The notes: generated from the letters alone by a model not told the origin. DNA of 64,000 nucleotides from Clavelina lepadiformis (GCF_947623445.1 NC_135243.1:6140501-6204500); one strand, 5' to 3'. Positions 1 through 12,545 are shown, counted from the stretch's first letter. Program-made: numbers and translations.

Positions 1-160
1 AATTATTTAGATGTTTTGTTTATTGTGACAGCTTACATATGTTGAAGGTTACTTTCTCTTTCAGCCGTTTTGTCAATGAATACTGCATTGATAATAATCT
101 TCCTAGTAAGAGATAAAATGGCAATGTTTTATGTAATATAAAATCCACAACGATCATCGT
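1..160 (+). repeat. dispersed repeat R1, copy 1 (may extend left of window)
   Basis: Shares ordered blocks with 10273-10440: a TTTATTG-GACA block, then GCCGTTTTGTCAATGAA, then AGAGATAAAA. Spacing is similar but there are many substitutions and small gaps. Both copies are on the plus strand. No coding capacity and no terminal repeats visible, so the class is unknown; an old MITE or SINE is possible. Confidence 0.55.
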
Positions 161-3100
161 CTAAAAGCTGCGGCCTGCGCTTATAATCGTACTGTCTATC
201 TCTAATTTTTTTTAAATCGCATACATTTGCCATATCAGGAATTTTCGTGTCTAATGTCAAAGCGTGCTTTCATACATTGTTGTTGTGTCCCACAGTTTTA
301 AAGCACAATTAGTAATTTTTAATGAGTTAAACGTGCTTTGATATAGTTATATTGCGTCTACTGAATTTTACAAGGCACCTTTTTATAGCACTGCAGCTTA
401 GTGGTATATTCGTGATAACACATTTTACGCATTTTTGACCAGCAAGATGCCAAATTGTACAACAGGTTTTTATAACAACGCATTTAACAAACAAGTCTTT
501 AGCCAAAATACGAGCTTTGGCAGATGACTTTTTCGAAAACTAAGATATAGTTTGATACAGTTTATATTATTGTTTCAATGTGCATTTGTAACAGGTTTAG
601 CAAATATTTTTCATATCCAGTGAACTCATTTGGCACAAAATTTCCAGTTATATTCGGCAGTCGCGCCTTTCACAAGCAGCAGATTGTGTCTATGAAGCAT
701 GTTAAATAATAATTAATCATTAAGTTTTTTAAAAAAATCAGAAATTCATCACAGTATTTCCCAACATGGACCGACAAAATGAGGTTATTACTTTTGGTTA
801 CAAGTAAGTCGACAAGAAAACTAACCAGCAACTGAAGGCTTTTTTCTTTTCTTAGCTCTTTATATTTTTTCTATTGCAATGTAAATCTCGGTAGTTTTAT
901 ATAACTGCTTTTTTGTAATTTGTTACAGTTTAAAAGCTGTTTTGTTGTTAACAATTGTTAGAGTCATAACGTCATGATGACATAACAAGGCTGTAATGTT
1001 TAAAGTTGTTAACACTTCGGATAAATAAACGCCAAGCGATTTTTTTCTTTTCTCAAAGCAAGAAAGTTATATACAGAGCCTATATTCGCTTTTGTATTTT
1101 ACACAAAAGGTTTTTTGAAACACAACACACCAGATAAGTACAAATCAAAAAGAAGTAGTCATCGAACACTAACAGGACATTCCCCCTTCGCACGGTGAAG
1201 TCAAATTCTATGTGTCTTTATCCGCGGCAAACCGTTCAAACTGGCGCAATTCTTTTACAAAAGCAGCAAAGTCATTAACGTGAGGACGTCACTTTTTAAC
1301 TCGGAATCTGTATGCGCTACAATACAAGCACTTAAGCGCCAAGTGGCGATTTAACCTGAGCACCAACTGAGCAGTTTTAGTGACATTTCATTCGTTTCGC
1401 CGCTAGAGGTTTTTTATTTCAGCAAAAATTGAATACTGTACTCTAGTAGTTACGCTTTTTACGACACAAGTGTTTCCTTAGTCACGATTGCGCAACTTGT
1501 GTAAGTGCTATAAGGATAGTTTACGCGCTGGCCACTTCGTCACGTAAAACAAATATCTTTATCAATTTATGGTTACATTAATTCATTAATCGTAAGTTTA
1601 ACTTGTCAAAGACGTCAATTTCGATCTAAGTGAGGGATTGTTGTCATGACAATAGATGTAATGGGAAAAAAAGAAGAACAACCGGACGGTTTGGCAAAGT
1701 ATTATTTCTTAATCTACAACCAAAATGTTCTGCATACCAGGTTTACCTTCATATCGACCCAATATTAATAGCTACCTACACACGCTGTGAAACTAATCGT
1801 ATAATCGTCTATAATTCCATTCTATGATTCAGCCAAGAAACCTGACCTCAAAATTTAGGCATGATCAGTTTGGGCCAGCTTTTCACTCAGTCAGTCCGCT
1901 CTTTGATAAGCGAACGCGAACTCTATTTTATGTAGCCTATTGGTAAAGAGTCTTTAATCATTTTGTACTCATAGCCAAGTTACTGAAAGGAGTGTTATGC
2001 AAAAAACTTAAGTGATCAATAACTCAATTTAATAAAAAAGACGTTTTGTTGGAGCTACTATTAGAGACTAAGCTTTTCATTTTCTAAGTTGGGCCAAACT
2101 TATTGAAACAAAACCTTTTTACGAATTGCGTTGATTTTACAAAAGGCCAAAGCCAAAGTTTTTTGAGTAAAAGTCAAATTGATTGTTTTCGAATGTAAGA
2201 AAATAACAAACATGAAGCTAACCAATGTAGAGTTTTTAAACAAGAACCTGCTAACTTAACTAAAACTAGCGAAATCAAAAGCAGAATGTGTAAGTTACAA
2301 AGGAAAAAAGTTTCTTAAATGGTCGCTGTCCAGTGACCGGGTGCCTAATTAATGTTTTTAAAGTTTTAGGTTTTCGACGCTTTTGCTTTTTATTTAATAC
2401 GATTCCGTATGCATGTATGCTGTATGTATGTAGGCTTATCTGCATGCATTGCTGAGTTAAGCATGCTTTATTAAACATTTCAATCAAGCAATAATTAATT
2501 TTTTGATTAAGTTAATGAGTAGCAAGAATGACTAGATGATATGAACAATGATCATCATTTTGTTATTTTTTGAAATAGCCTAAAAATATCATTGTCAATA
2601 ACTCAATAGCATTGTGGCTGTTATCAATCATCAATAGCATTGTGGCTGTTTTACCATGGATACCATGCGTCTTCCATATCAACGCGAAAGGTTTCTTTTG
2701 AATGACTTAAAACAATTTATGGCCGTGCAAACAAACAATTTGTTTTCTCAATTTGTTAGACATTTATTTGCTTATTCAAGTGTTAGGTACATCGCCTGCT
2801 GGTACAAGTTTTTATTGCTTTAATGTCGTAAATCACAGAGTGCGTCAGTTATGAAAAAGAAGCCGTAACCTTTAGGGCGTGTCTGCTCACTCTCCTGTAT
2901 ACACAGCGGAATCTTGGTCCTTGACACTGTAGAAAAGGTGGGCCTACCCATCAATGTAATTAAAGTATTCGAAACTTAATGCAATTGATGTCTTTAGTCG
3001 GGACCATTTAGGGAAAATTAAGTTAATGTTTAAGTTAATAACCTTCCTATACTGAACGTTGTTGTGACGCCGTGGTTTCAACTTGCATCGAAATAACCCA

Positions 3101-3552
3101 ACAGGACCAGCATAGCCAATATACCGTGTTAAATACCTGGGGTAAGTCTTAATGGAAGAATTTCCCGGGAAGTAATAGTGTTAAGCGTTCTTCTGTACCT
3201 TGTAGCATCTTTAACGCTGTAAAATTGCAAATATTACTTCAGAAAATATTGTACATGGTTTTGAGGTATGACGTAGCAGCCAAGCGTCATCGAATATCAC
3301 AGTATAGCGATTTAAACCGGTGGTGTTTCTATATTGGTTGTGCACTTTTGTCTGGGTGATAGATTGGCGGAAAGCTTAATCCATTTATTAACTTACAGCG
3401 GAATGTTTTAGCCGATACGGGTTTCCATGGCTCAAACAATAGTAAAAAATCATTCCACGGATGAGTCCTGTGAAAAATTTCTCCAACGACAGAAGGTAAC
3501 GTAGTAACGTTAAATTTATAACGTGAGGTTTTGATTAATAAAATAGAAAAAA

Positions 3553-3790
3553 ATTTAATAATTAATCGTAAAAACTGTCCGTAATTACCGGCCCAACATT
3601 ATTTATATTTCATGCTTCAACATTTACAATCGGTCATTGGATGCATGTACGTCATAGGTCTTTAAGTTAATCATTAAGTGACCTACTTTCTCTGGTATGT
3701 TCTGCACCAGCCACTAGTCCCTTGGAAATATCGTTCACTTGTGAAAAGCTTATCATTAAGCAGATCTGTTCATGCTTGCAGCTCTCCGAA
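3553..3790 (+). repeat. dispersed repeat R2, diverged copy
   Basis: Matches 8011-8215 in order: the TCGTAAAAAC start, CCCAACATT, CATTGGAT-CATGTA-GTCATAGGTC, GTTAATCATTA, GACCTACTTTCT, and further on TTATCATTA-GCAG. It is diverged by substitutions and indels, so it looks like an old copy of the same element. Confidence 0.65.
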
Positions 3791-4590
3791 CAGCAGCTAC
3801 TGCATCTGCAATGTAATGTAGTATAGTTCTTCCTAGTTTGAGGTGTTAAAATCCATCGTGAGGAGGAATAATCCAATTAAAATATGTATATAACATGCCA
3901 TATCTATGCAATAGTTTTAAAATAGTTTTTAACTTTCAGTTTTAATATCAGTGCTTGTGAATTGTGATCGTATTGCATCATCAAAGATACACATTCACAT
4001 GTAGTTAGTAACTTGAGTTGGCTGTATTCAGTAGTTTTGTTCGTGCTGTTCACTTTGTATGTGCACAGCGTAAGTAAAAGTCGGATGGCGGCAAAAAGCA
4101 ACACATTGAAACCCAACAACAAGTGTTCACCAGACAGTAATATACCTGTAAAGAATAGTAATGGCTGTTAGTTCGCAAAATCTCCAATAAGAAAGGAAGC
4201 AAGGGTGAGTATTGAGAAGATATTGTTATGATTTCTTGTAAAATGGAGTTAGTAATACCAAAGTGACCTTTCAAGCAATATTTTGCTGTTAAAACTTGCA
4301 CAACTGGTCGTAGCAGAGTTAATGTGTAAACGCAGCTGTAAAAATACAACTTGCCCATTTTTATTAGAATTCGGGTATGAAGACGGACAAACGGCTGAGT
4401 GAAAGCCTAGGCGAACAACCACTGCTAGTTGACCGAAGAAATAAATGTATACCAATTTTGTGCAAAAACAGATTCATTTTAGTTGTGGTTTAATAGAAGT
4501 TAGCTATGCCCTTTAATTAACATCAACGATACTTTTATCATTCTGGTTCATCTTTTATTTTTAGGTAGCTGCTTGCAATAAGCCGTTGCT

Positions 4591-6275
4591 ATGTCGTTAG
4601 GTAAATTTAATTTAAAATGTAAGGGTTTGCCGACTTGTTTGTTAACAACTGCTTTTTTATTCTGTTTTGGACTTCTTGCTCTGTACAAGTACACTTTGAT
4701 TGACCCGGATGCAGTGCTATTACAAGTCGATCAGTACGATTATGACGATTACGGAATTGACGTATCAGCCCTTAGACTTAGAGCGTCGACGTCTTCTGAA
4801 GGTGATGAAATGACGTCACAAGTAGAAAAGTGGGACGAAAAAGTACGCGAGGACGGGGGACTTAGAATAAGTTACATCACTGATCACTGCGGTAAGTTAT
4901 TTTTGAAAGCTACTTTTTGAACATTATAAGGATTTTGTTTGATCTTATTTTACATCTTGTTTTAAAATCGTTAGGTTTTTGGTTGTTTCACTCAATTTAT
5001 TAATCTTTATTTATTTATTTATTTTATTTTTATTAATTTATCTTAATTTATTCCCTGAAGTTAACTTTTTGTTAACTGGAATATGTTTGGTTAAGCCATC
5101 AGGAGTGGGGAAAGTGCAGCCTTCATGGCCTTCACGGCCTCCATGCAGGCCACATATGCAGCCTTTTCTAGAAGTTTCTGCGGCCTTTTAGTCATTTACT
5201 TACTTCGAAAAACCAACCTTTGTAATACTTCCTTTAAGAGTTGTTTAAGTGTTTTAGCGTAACTGGCTTCAACTTGAATGAAATAGGACATCACCACACC
5301 AGGCCGTTATTCATACTTACATCTTTCACGTTCATCATATTTCGTAGTCCGAGAAAAATCGATAATGAACAGCAGCTATTTGTTAAGATTTTGTGAAAGT
5401 GCAACGTCATCACCCTTTCATTATTTGATCGTATTTCTTGGCAGATGAACCTACAAACGTGTACGGTGTCGCATACTTAAGCAAAAGCGAACTTGGAGGG
5501 CTCAAAGTCGTTGTGCTGGTCAATTACACCGCAGGTTTGTTAAAAATTTGATGAAAGCAAAATTTTACTCTAAACAAATTGTGTCATTTATATAATTTAG
5601 TGGTTGTCACCATATATGGTTGGTTTTTAGAAACATCTAACTTTAGGCCGTAGGGTATGTATAAACGTAAAACAATATTGACAGAGCTGTCGTTTTAATT
5701 AGATCAAAATAAATCTTGACTTTTGTATCAATCTGAATTGATTAATTTTGTTTGTTCACCAGATAGCAATTTATTGTCACTTTCGCTTGGCATCCAATGT
5801 TACAATCTTGTCATATAACATTTCTTATATGTTTATACAACATATGTTTCATGTTGAAGAAACTCAAATTGACAAAGGAACTGCCGAAGCGGTTATACAC
5901 GCCATGTTCGGGAAGGCTTTGGTTTTAAATCAGACTCTAGAATTATGTTCCGTTGATGAAGAAATGCTTTCGTGTCCGGTTGAAAAAGGTTCGTTATTGG
6001 TGGATATGTATCATGATAGGATTTCATAATCCATTCAGTAAACATGTCGTTATCGGTTCGTACCTGCAGTGTACAACTATCCTGTTTGTACATACCGGTT
6101 CTTTTCGGATATATTCAAATATACTGTTTTGAGGTTTGGTATTGGTGGATGCGTAGCTCTTAGCTTAGTAGGATTTCGTTATCCGGGAACTGTAAATATG
6201 TCGTCATTGGCTCGTACCTATACTCCGTCTGTTCATCGTTACCGGTTCTTAAGAGAAAAAACGAACAGAAATTAA
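4591..6275 (+). CDS. single-pass type II membrane protein, family not recognised
   Basis: Four exons: 4591-4891, 5445-5534, 5767-5988 and 6070-6275 (stop). All internal junctions are phase 1 and the model closes at 272 aa. A short basic N-terminus (residues 1-12) precedes one hydrophobic helix (about 13-32), then an acidic Asp/Tyr-rich stretch near 50-58. The C-terminal part carries four N-glycosylation sequons (NYT, NVT, NIS, NQT), which fits an extracellular or luminal C-terminus. The LYKY..IDPD segment just after the helix resembles the same place in ITM2/BRICHOS proteins, but I cannot see a BRICHOS domain, so this is only a hint. A weaker second hydrophobic patch lies near the C-terminus. 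The exon 3 acceptor at 5765-5766 was chosen on phase. The 81-bp last intron has a weak GTTCGT donor; reading through it gives a shorter alternative end at 6029. AATAAA lies at 6369-6374. Confidence 0.7.
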
Positions 6276-6368
6276 GTGCCGTTTGTCATTGAAAATTTTA
6301 TTGCCAGTTGTCAAGTTTTGAAGCTGGTAATATGTTAACCAAGTACCATATTGTTAAATATCTTATCC

Positions 6369-6374
6369 AATAAA
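6369..6374 (+). terminator. poly(A) signal AATAAA of the membrane-protein gene
   Basis: Canonical AATAAA 94 bp after the stop codon at 6275, followed by a GT/T-rich stretch near 6390-6410. It is the first canonical hexamer downstream of the gene. Confidence 0.6.
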
Positions 6375-7407
6375 AGCTCTGCACAACTCGTTCTACTGTT
6401 GTTGGCTGTTGATTACAACTGAAGCAATCGCTTGCTTGAAGAGATTTGACTCTAAGCCGATTACAGAGAAATGTTGCTTGCTCTTCGGTTTAACCCAGTG
6501 AATAACCCGGTTTTAAGCCGGTTTAAAAACCAACTAAGCGTCTTAGTTAGCATTAAGCAGAAGGCTTATCGTTGAAAACAATAGATAGTTTTCAATGATG
6601 CAATATTTTCCACTTCAAGTTTTAAAAGGATATCAGCCTTAATCAGTAAATATTAGTTACTTATTCAGAACGAGCTTGTTCAATTAAACAGTTAAACATT
6701 ATTTATCCGCTTGTATTACAGCATTGTAATTTATCAGCTGATGGTGTATAAATGTCTCGTTAACCACAATGCGCATATTACTTGCTGTCTGACCGTCAGT
6801 TGGTAAACCGTCAGTTGCTGTTAACTGTAAATATTGACTTGCTTTGCCGCAGACAAATGATTAAATTTTAGTGTCCAATAGAGCGAGCTTAGATAATATT
6901 TATCGTACAACGTGAGGTTCACAATACTGCCTTTCTTATCCTAAACTTCGTTTCGAAAATGCAAACCGTGCGAACAAAATTGCGTATCTTTGACTTTAAT
7001 GCTGTGCTACTTGTACTCCCTTTGTATGACACTGTATGCTGAATAGAGTACAAGCATATTGTATCATATACTTGTACTATACAACTACTCGTTTAGGGAA
7101 AACTTAAGTTGTGTAGAAGATGCCTCAGAATATTCTCATACGGCTGTGGGGAAATTAAAACTTGTCAATACTAATATATTGTTTTATAATTTTAGAAAGT
7201 TGGAGTTACTTTTGGCATTAATGTTGAATACATACTAGCTTGAATTAACCTTCCATAAATTTGAAACAAAATCTTCGCAGGCCTATAATTGTACAGTAAA
7301 TTACTGTAACGATAATAACAATATTTACTCTGTACAGCTATACTGTTAGCAATACTAAAGCAAAATAGAAGGACTTTAGTTCCTATCATGATTAAACTAA
7401 TGTAGAC

Positions 7408-7601
7408 AGAACCTCGCAGAAAAATTGCGAACCACAAAAATCTTTTTCGAATGAAATAGAAAAACTAATGTTTACATCAATCCCGCAAAATCATCTTGTA
7501 TGTGTGCCAGGTTTTGTAAACTTGGGCAAAACACGTGTTAAAACATGCAAGAGGACCAAACCTACAATGGTATCTTGACCCCTTGTGCTGATTAGGGCAT
7601 T
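7408..7601 (+). repeat. 194-bp direct repeat R3, copy 1
   Basis: Aligns base for base with 8357-8550 at a constant offset of 949 bp with no gaps and only about six or seven mismatches by eye. The pair is therefore young compared with the other repeats here. Copy 1 stands alone, while copy 2 is the right-hand part of a longer unit that begins with R2. Confidence 0.85.
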
Positions 7602-8010
7602 AACCGATTAGGACATGTGCCGAACGCTACACTAGCTTTGTGACGTCGTAAAAGAAGACGACGACAAAGACACGAGACGTGCGTCGGCCAACGCCCTTGG
7701 GCTGCTAGACGCTAAAGTTCGCGTTGAATTGGGAATGCAAGCGACGTAATGTTGTTTGAGTAAAATAATCAAGAATACTTCACTGAAAAGTTGTCGTGTT
7801 TACTACATTTGTTGTTTTCCAAAGATGGAACAAAGTATGCTGTAAGGAGCAAAATTTAGCTTCGCATAAGAAAACTAGGTTACAGGGTGACAGCTATTTC
7901 ACCAAAACTGCAGATACCAACGAAGGCTTGCAATGGATTAACAGATCACTCTTATTTGTGATTACAATAGTCAAACAAAAATGTGACGTCTTGATTAGGA
8001 AAATGGAGAA

Positions 8011-8215
8011 AATTTAATCATTGGTCGTAAAAACCCTTCCGTAAATAGCAACCCAACATTTTATCATACGTCAAAATTTACGATCAGCCATTGGATACAT
8101 GTATGTCATAGGTCATACGGTTAATCATTAGGCGACCTACTTTCTATGCGCTGCGTGGTATCTTGTTGCTGGGAAATGTTTTCCATTATGGTAGGTTTAT
8201 CATTATGCAGGTTTG
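8011..8215 (+). repeat. dispersed repeat R2, second copy
   Basis: Matches 3553-3790 block by block (see that entry). It lies 140 bp before R3 copy 2, so R2 and R3 may be the two ends of one element of about 540 bp (8011-8550), with 3553-3790 and 7408-7601 as partial copies. Confidence 0.65.
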
Positions 8216-8356
8216 GTTCTTAGTTAATACTATGATCTGTAAACTTTCAAAGTCACGGGTAAAGATTGAAGAATAACCTGTGAGAGTGAAGAAAGAGCAA
8301 ACAGTTGCACATGTTGATTTCTTCTGGTCATTCCATATAGCTGTGCCTCGTGCGAG

Positions 8357-8550
8357 AGAACCCCGTAGAAAAATTGCGAACCACAAAAATCCTTTTCGAA
8401 TGAAATAGAAAAACTAATGTTTACATCAATCCCGCAAAATCATCTTGTATATGTGCCAGGTTTTGTAAACTTGGACAAAACACGTGTTAAAACATGCAAG
8501 AGGACCAAACCTACAATGGTATCTTGACCCCTTGTGCCGATTAGGGCATT
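8357..8550 (+). repeat. 194-bp direct repeat R3, copy 2
   Basis: Gap-free, roughly 97 percent identical partner of 7408-7601. Both copies end at the same motif, GATTAGGGCATT, after which the sequences diverge at once. This marks a sharp element or duplication boundary. Confidence 0.85.
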
Positions 8551-9440
8551 TACCTGACAACATTCTGTTCATGGCTCATAATGAGTGTATATAGCATCTG
8601 ATCTTTAAAAGGTATTTACCACCTATTTTCCGAGTAGAATGCGCAGTAAATATCTGTTTGAGCAAAGCTATCACAAATAAAGCTTGAATCAAGTTGCTCG
8701 AGAAACAAGTTGCTGTGCTCTTTTCTCGTCGCCATAATCTTAAGTATTTATTTTTAAATTATTGTAACTTTAGCTTTTTCACTTCTGTGGCGTTCTCTAT
8801 GGGCCGTTTACGTGTTTGTTTGCGGCAGGTAACTTAATTCGACTGAACTTCTATATGAAGGCAATGCAATCTTTTCTGCCAGGACAGAAAGCAGTCCAAC
8901 AATGCCAGAGACATTGGCCTACTGTAAAACTCAGCTTAAACCATACAGACTAAATACGAATCATTGTGTGTGACACAATTCAAGCCCTTGTGAAGAATCC
9001 TAAAGTTAATTGAATTTGTGGGACGACCACCACCACGGGAATTGAGTGATGTTAAAGTGAGAGTGCCATGTGCATGACTGTGATAGGTGCTAAAAGCCAC
9101 ACATTCATAGAACAATGTTACATATTAATTTCTGCGTTCATGTTTCAAGTTAAGTTGAAAGCGTTATTGTGTTTTTAATCATTTGTGTGTCGATATTCAA
9201 TTGATAACGGATTTCTTTCCGCACACGATTTTAATCTTTCTGCTTCATTCGTTTTTTGTCCACTTGGAGAATACCGAGACTGTAAACAAATTTTTGTTTT
9301 TTCTAGGTTTCCGTTCGTTCAGAAGAGAAGTGACTTTACCTCGTTTTGCACCAAAGGTAATGGGTACAATAAGGCAACATTGAAACGCGTCAGTGCTAAT
9401 TTACCGGTGGTTGCTTTACAAATGCTTGTGTAATTGCAGA

Positions 9441-9776
9441 CAGGGCCGGCCTTAGGCCAATGAGTGCGATGCGGTTGAATTGGACGCCGCGCTTTTTGGG
9501 GCCCAAACTGCTTCGCGCCAAAAGAAAACTAACAATTTAGATTTTATTTTGCGCAAACTATAGTGTTATTTCTCAACTTTTGTTCTCGAAGGAGAATGTT
9601 TTGGTAAAACGTCATCACAAAGCAAAACTTTGATGAGAGCTGATGTGCAAAGAGTTGATTTCTGATTTACGTTGTCATTGTTATTACATTAAGTCATTTG
9701 AAATCGGCAAGGGGCCCCGCTTTCCCAAGTAGCCCCATTTCTAACATGAGCTCCGTGCTTGCTAAGGCCAGCCCTG
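9441..9776. mobile_element. non-autonomous hAT-type MITE, 336 bp
   Basis: Imperfect terminal inverted repeats: CAGGGCCGGCCTTAGGCC at the left and the reverse complement of CAGGGCTGGCCTTAGC at the right. The flanking 8-mers ATTGCAGA (9433-9440) and ATCGCACA (9777-9784) match at six of eight positions, as expected of an aged hAT target-site duplication. No transposase frame. The CAGGG ends and 8-bp duplication are typical of the hAT superfamily. Confidence 0.75.
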
Positions 9777-9859
9777 ATCGCACAGTATAGCTACTATAAC
9801 TTGGATCACATTCCCTTCTCTGTATAGAACGTTATAAAATTGATAACGTATGTCTTGTC

Positions 9860-9930
9860 GTCGATTAGATAAACCAAGTGCTAATGATAAGGATTACAAA
9901 ATAAGGTTGTAGGGTCGAGTCCCATCTGGA
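9860..9930 (+). repeat. tRNA-like fragment (possible SINE head)
   Basis: Contains AGGGTCGAGTCCCAT around 9911-9925, very close to the RNA polymerase III B box (GGTTCGANTCC). A weaker AAGTGCTAATG A-box-like stretch lies about 35 bp upstream. It does not fold into a credible intact tRNA cloverleaf, so a decayed tRNA-derived SINE is the likelier reading. Confidence 0.35.
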
Positions 9931-10272
9931 ATTTCCTGTAACATACCCAATACGAACTTATGTTGATTAAATGAAGGATAGGCCTAAAAATTGTCAATCG
10001 AAAAAAGAACATGGCTTGAAGTTAAGTTTAAGTTTTCACTTAGCACAAGGTTGAGCACTTTTACAAAGATTTGTTTGTTATTGTAGGGAAGGTATCATGG
10101 AATAGTTCATCTCCGGTACACATCAAGCAAAGAAGAAAAACTCTGCGGAAAGGGTCGAATGATTTTGTAATGACCGCATGATGGTAGTACTAGAAGAATG
10201 TCGGAACAGATTAGAGCAGTGTTAGAAATGTGTCAACTGTCAACAGTGTTTATATTTTCTTAAGTTTCATAT

Positions 10273-10440
10273 CAATAATTTATTAGAATGTTTTATTTAT
10301 TGGGACACTTTCTTGAAGTTTACTTGCCTGCTTTTGCGGCCGTTTTGTCAATGAAAATTGCAACGTTTACAGTTCAAGTGAGAGATAAAACGACCTCATG
10401 TGTTGTACGTATCATAAATAAAGAAGCTTAAAAGTTACGT
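10273..10440 (+). repeat. dispersed repeat R1, copy 2
   Basis: Diverged partner of 1-160, same orientation. Shares GCCGTTTTGTCAATGAA and GAGAGATAAAA in the same order. No terminal repeats recognised. Confidence 0.55.
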
Positions 10441-10796
10441 GCAATTTATGTTTAGGCTTATTGTGCTGTTCGTAAATTACCTCAAAAAATCGTTTAGTTT
10501 TGCCAAATTGAGAATCCCAATTTTGATCTCAGTGAATGTCGAGTGCAACCTTGTCGTAGCTGCTATGCGACTTATGCAACGAGATAACCTGCATATAGTA
10601 CGCAGACAGCCGTATTTAGCCGATATATGACACCATAAACATGGAGGTTTGTGGTAAATCAACGGCTATACAGGCTCATCTGCTTCCTTCAAATGTAGTC
10701 TTGTATACCTGTATTTGCCAAGGCAGGCGTTGCTACTTAACCGTCTGCCAGGTAAAAGTCATGTGATGTAAACAAACAAATGAGCGCCTCAAATCT

Positions 10797-10929
10797 GTGA
10801 TGTGACACGAAATGATACGATGATGTGACATGATATAATATGATGATGTGACACGAAAGGATATGATGATGTGACATGATATGATGATGTGACACGAAAG
10901 GATATGATGATGTGACATGATATGATATT
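10797..10929. repeat. GATGTGACA minisatellite
   Basis: Alternating units built on GATGATGTGACACGAAAGGA and GATGATGTGACATGATAT, repeated about six times with small differences. The open frames across it on the minus strand (Ser-His-Ile-Ile repeats) are by-products of the repeat. Confidence 0.9.
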
Positions 10930-12069
10930 TGTTGATATAAGAAGGGCATTGACAGGTCCCTTCTGGATGAACTTTATCACCCACCGATGGCGAAATATTT
11001 ATTTTATGAAAATCCGTGACGGGCATAATTTTTGTTAACTTAGTGATGCTTATGTAGTTACTCAAACTTGCTATATTTGCCTACTTCTGGTCTGTGTTGT
11101 TATAAATGGTGGCTGATGACAAGCGCAACGCACGTGATCATTGCCTGGGTTTGCCGTTAACCTGTGTAACCAGTTATTATAATTTCAGCTTTTCTTTTCC
11201 CAGCTTTTAAGCTCTGATTTTCTTAAATGTTATGAGGATTCGATTTTCAAAATTATGTATGTTGTGTTATTTTACGGCTGTGATAGGGATTTTACTTTTT
11301 GAGGTGACATGAATAAATAATTTTTCCTAATGAAATGAATAAGTAACCTACAAAAACAACTGCATTTTCAATCACAGCAAATGAATATCATCCCAGTCCC
11401 TCGTCTCATAAACGTGTGTCACAAGCATAAAACGTTACAATTACTATTAAAATTGCGGTATGCTTTGCTGATTTGATAAGTATAAGTACTCCTATACAGC
11501 GCCATTAAAACTTATTAAAAGTATTGAAAAATATTAAAACTTATTAAAAATTATTAGGCTTAAACCAGTTCTAAAAATTTATCATGCTTTGGTACGCATC
11601 TGTAAAAAACGATTTCATAGCGACCTCTAACGTCTACTACTAAAGCATTTTCGCCTGATGCCAAGGATACCAAAAAGGAATAGAGTTTATTGTGCCAATT
11701 AAGTAGCTGAAAAAGCAGTGTATCTCATGTTCACAGGCAAAGCCGACATCTAGTCAACAATCAACATAGCTTCAAAAATAAGAATTTCAATTTCATTCCG
11801 AAAGGTTATCATCGAAATCTCAATCCCAAACTGCAAAACTTTGAAAAGAAAAAGGCTGCTTTTAAAGTCAACGTTTGAAATACTTCCTGAAACAATTTAT
11901 TATGAGCGTTTAAAATTTATATCCTTAAGCAACCGTCAAAACTTATCTACTTAACATAAGTAGGCTAAATGCATTAAGCAGAACTATAGTTTATTACTGA
12001 CAACATTGCTCTTTCGCTGGACTATTACGGCTATTACTACAGTATTACGACTATTATTATTAGTTTTAT

Positions 12070-12545
12070 TATGACGTCATAGACTCGAGCTCGGTTCGTT
12101 AGCACAAGCTTTGAGTTCAAAAGCTCGGCTTCGTATGAGCCCGAGCTATTTTCATTTTTTACAACCCTGATTTTCACAAAGCTACTGGAATTGCTTGTAC
12201 ATGGGTAAAAGAACAAATTCAAGCTCGAGTCACTTTTATCAATGACTTAACTTGAGTCGCTTTCAAGAAAATTACATAAAAAGCTTGACTTGACTCGATT
12301 CAACGTTTCAAATGACTTCACTTGATTTCAATCGGTTCGTTTTGAGTACAAATAAGGGAAAATAAATACCTTACACTTTTATTCAAACACAAAAAAGTGT
12401 GACTTAAAATAAGTTTGTCTATAAACGCCTAGCACCTATCTGCCAAAAGTCTCCAGTCAACAATTTATTAAATCGCTTTAATTAAGTCTTAAAATGTGAA
12501 TGACTTGACTTGCGACTTGAATGTGATGACTTGTCTATGGCTCTG
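12070..12545. repeat. GAGCTCG / GACTTG-rich degenerate block
   Basis: Repeated variants of CTCGAGCTCG, GCTCGG, CTCGAGTCACTT, CTTGAGTCGCTTT, GACTTGACTCGATT and TGACTTCACTTGATT occur here and scarcely elsewhere in the window. Similar motif-rich sequences are found inside MITEs of other genomes. No clear ends or target duplication, so its class is undetermined. Confidence 0.4.

Larger units (their letters stand above)
1..4564. other. gene-free stretch with repeat remnants
   Basis: I see no convincing coding exon here. The open frames are short, cysteine- or lysine-rich by composition and have no splice context. The stretch holds a diverged dispersed repeat at 1-160 (second copy 10273-10440), a short direct duplication of about 20 bp at 2598-2651, and a repeat at 3553-3790 related to 8011-8215. 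The last part before 4565 should contain the promoter of the membrane-protein gene, but I see no clear core element. Confidence 0.6.

Noticed and set aside
10733..11065. 110-aa His/Ser/Ile-rich frame on the minus strand
   Set aside because: Almost entirely the translation of the GATGTGACA minisatellite.
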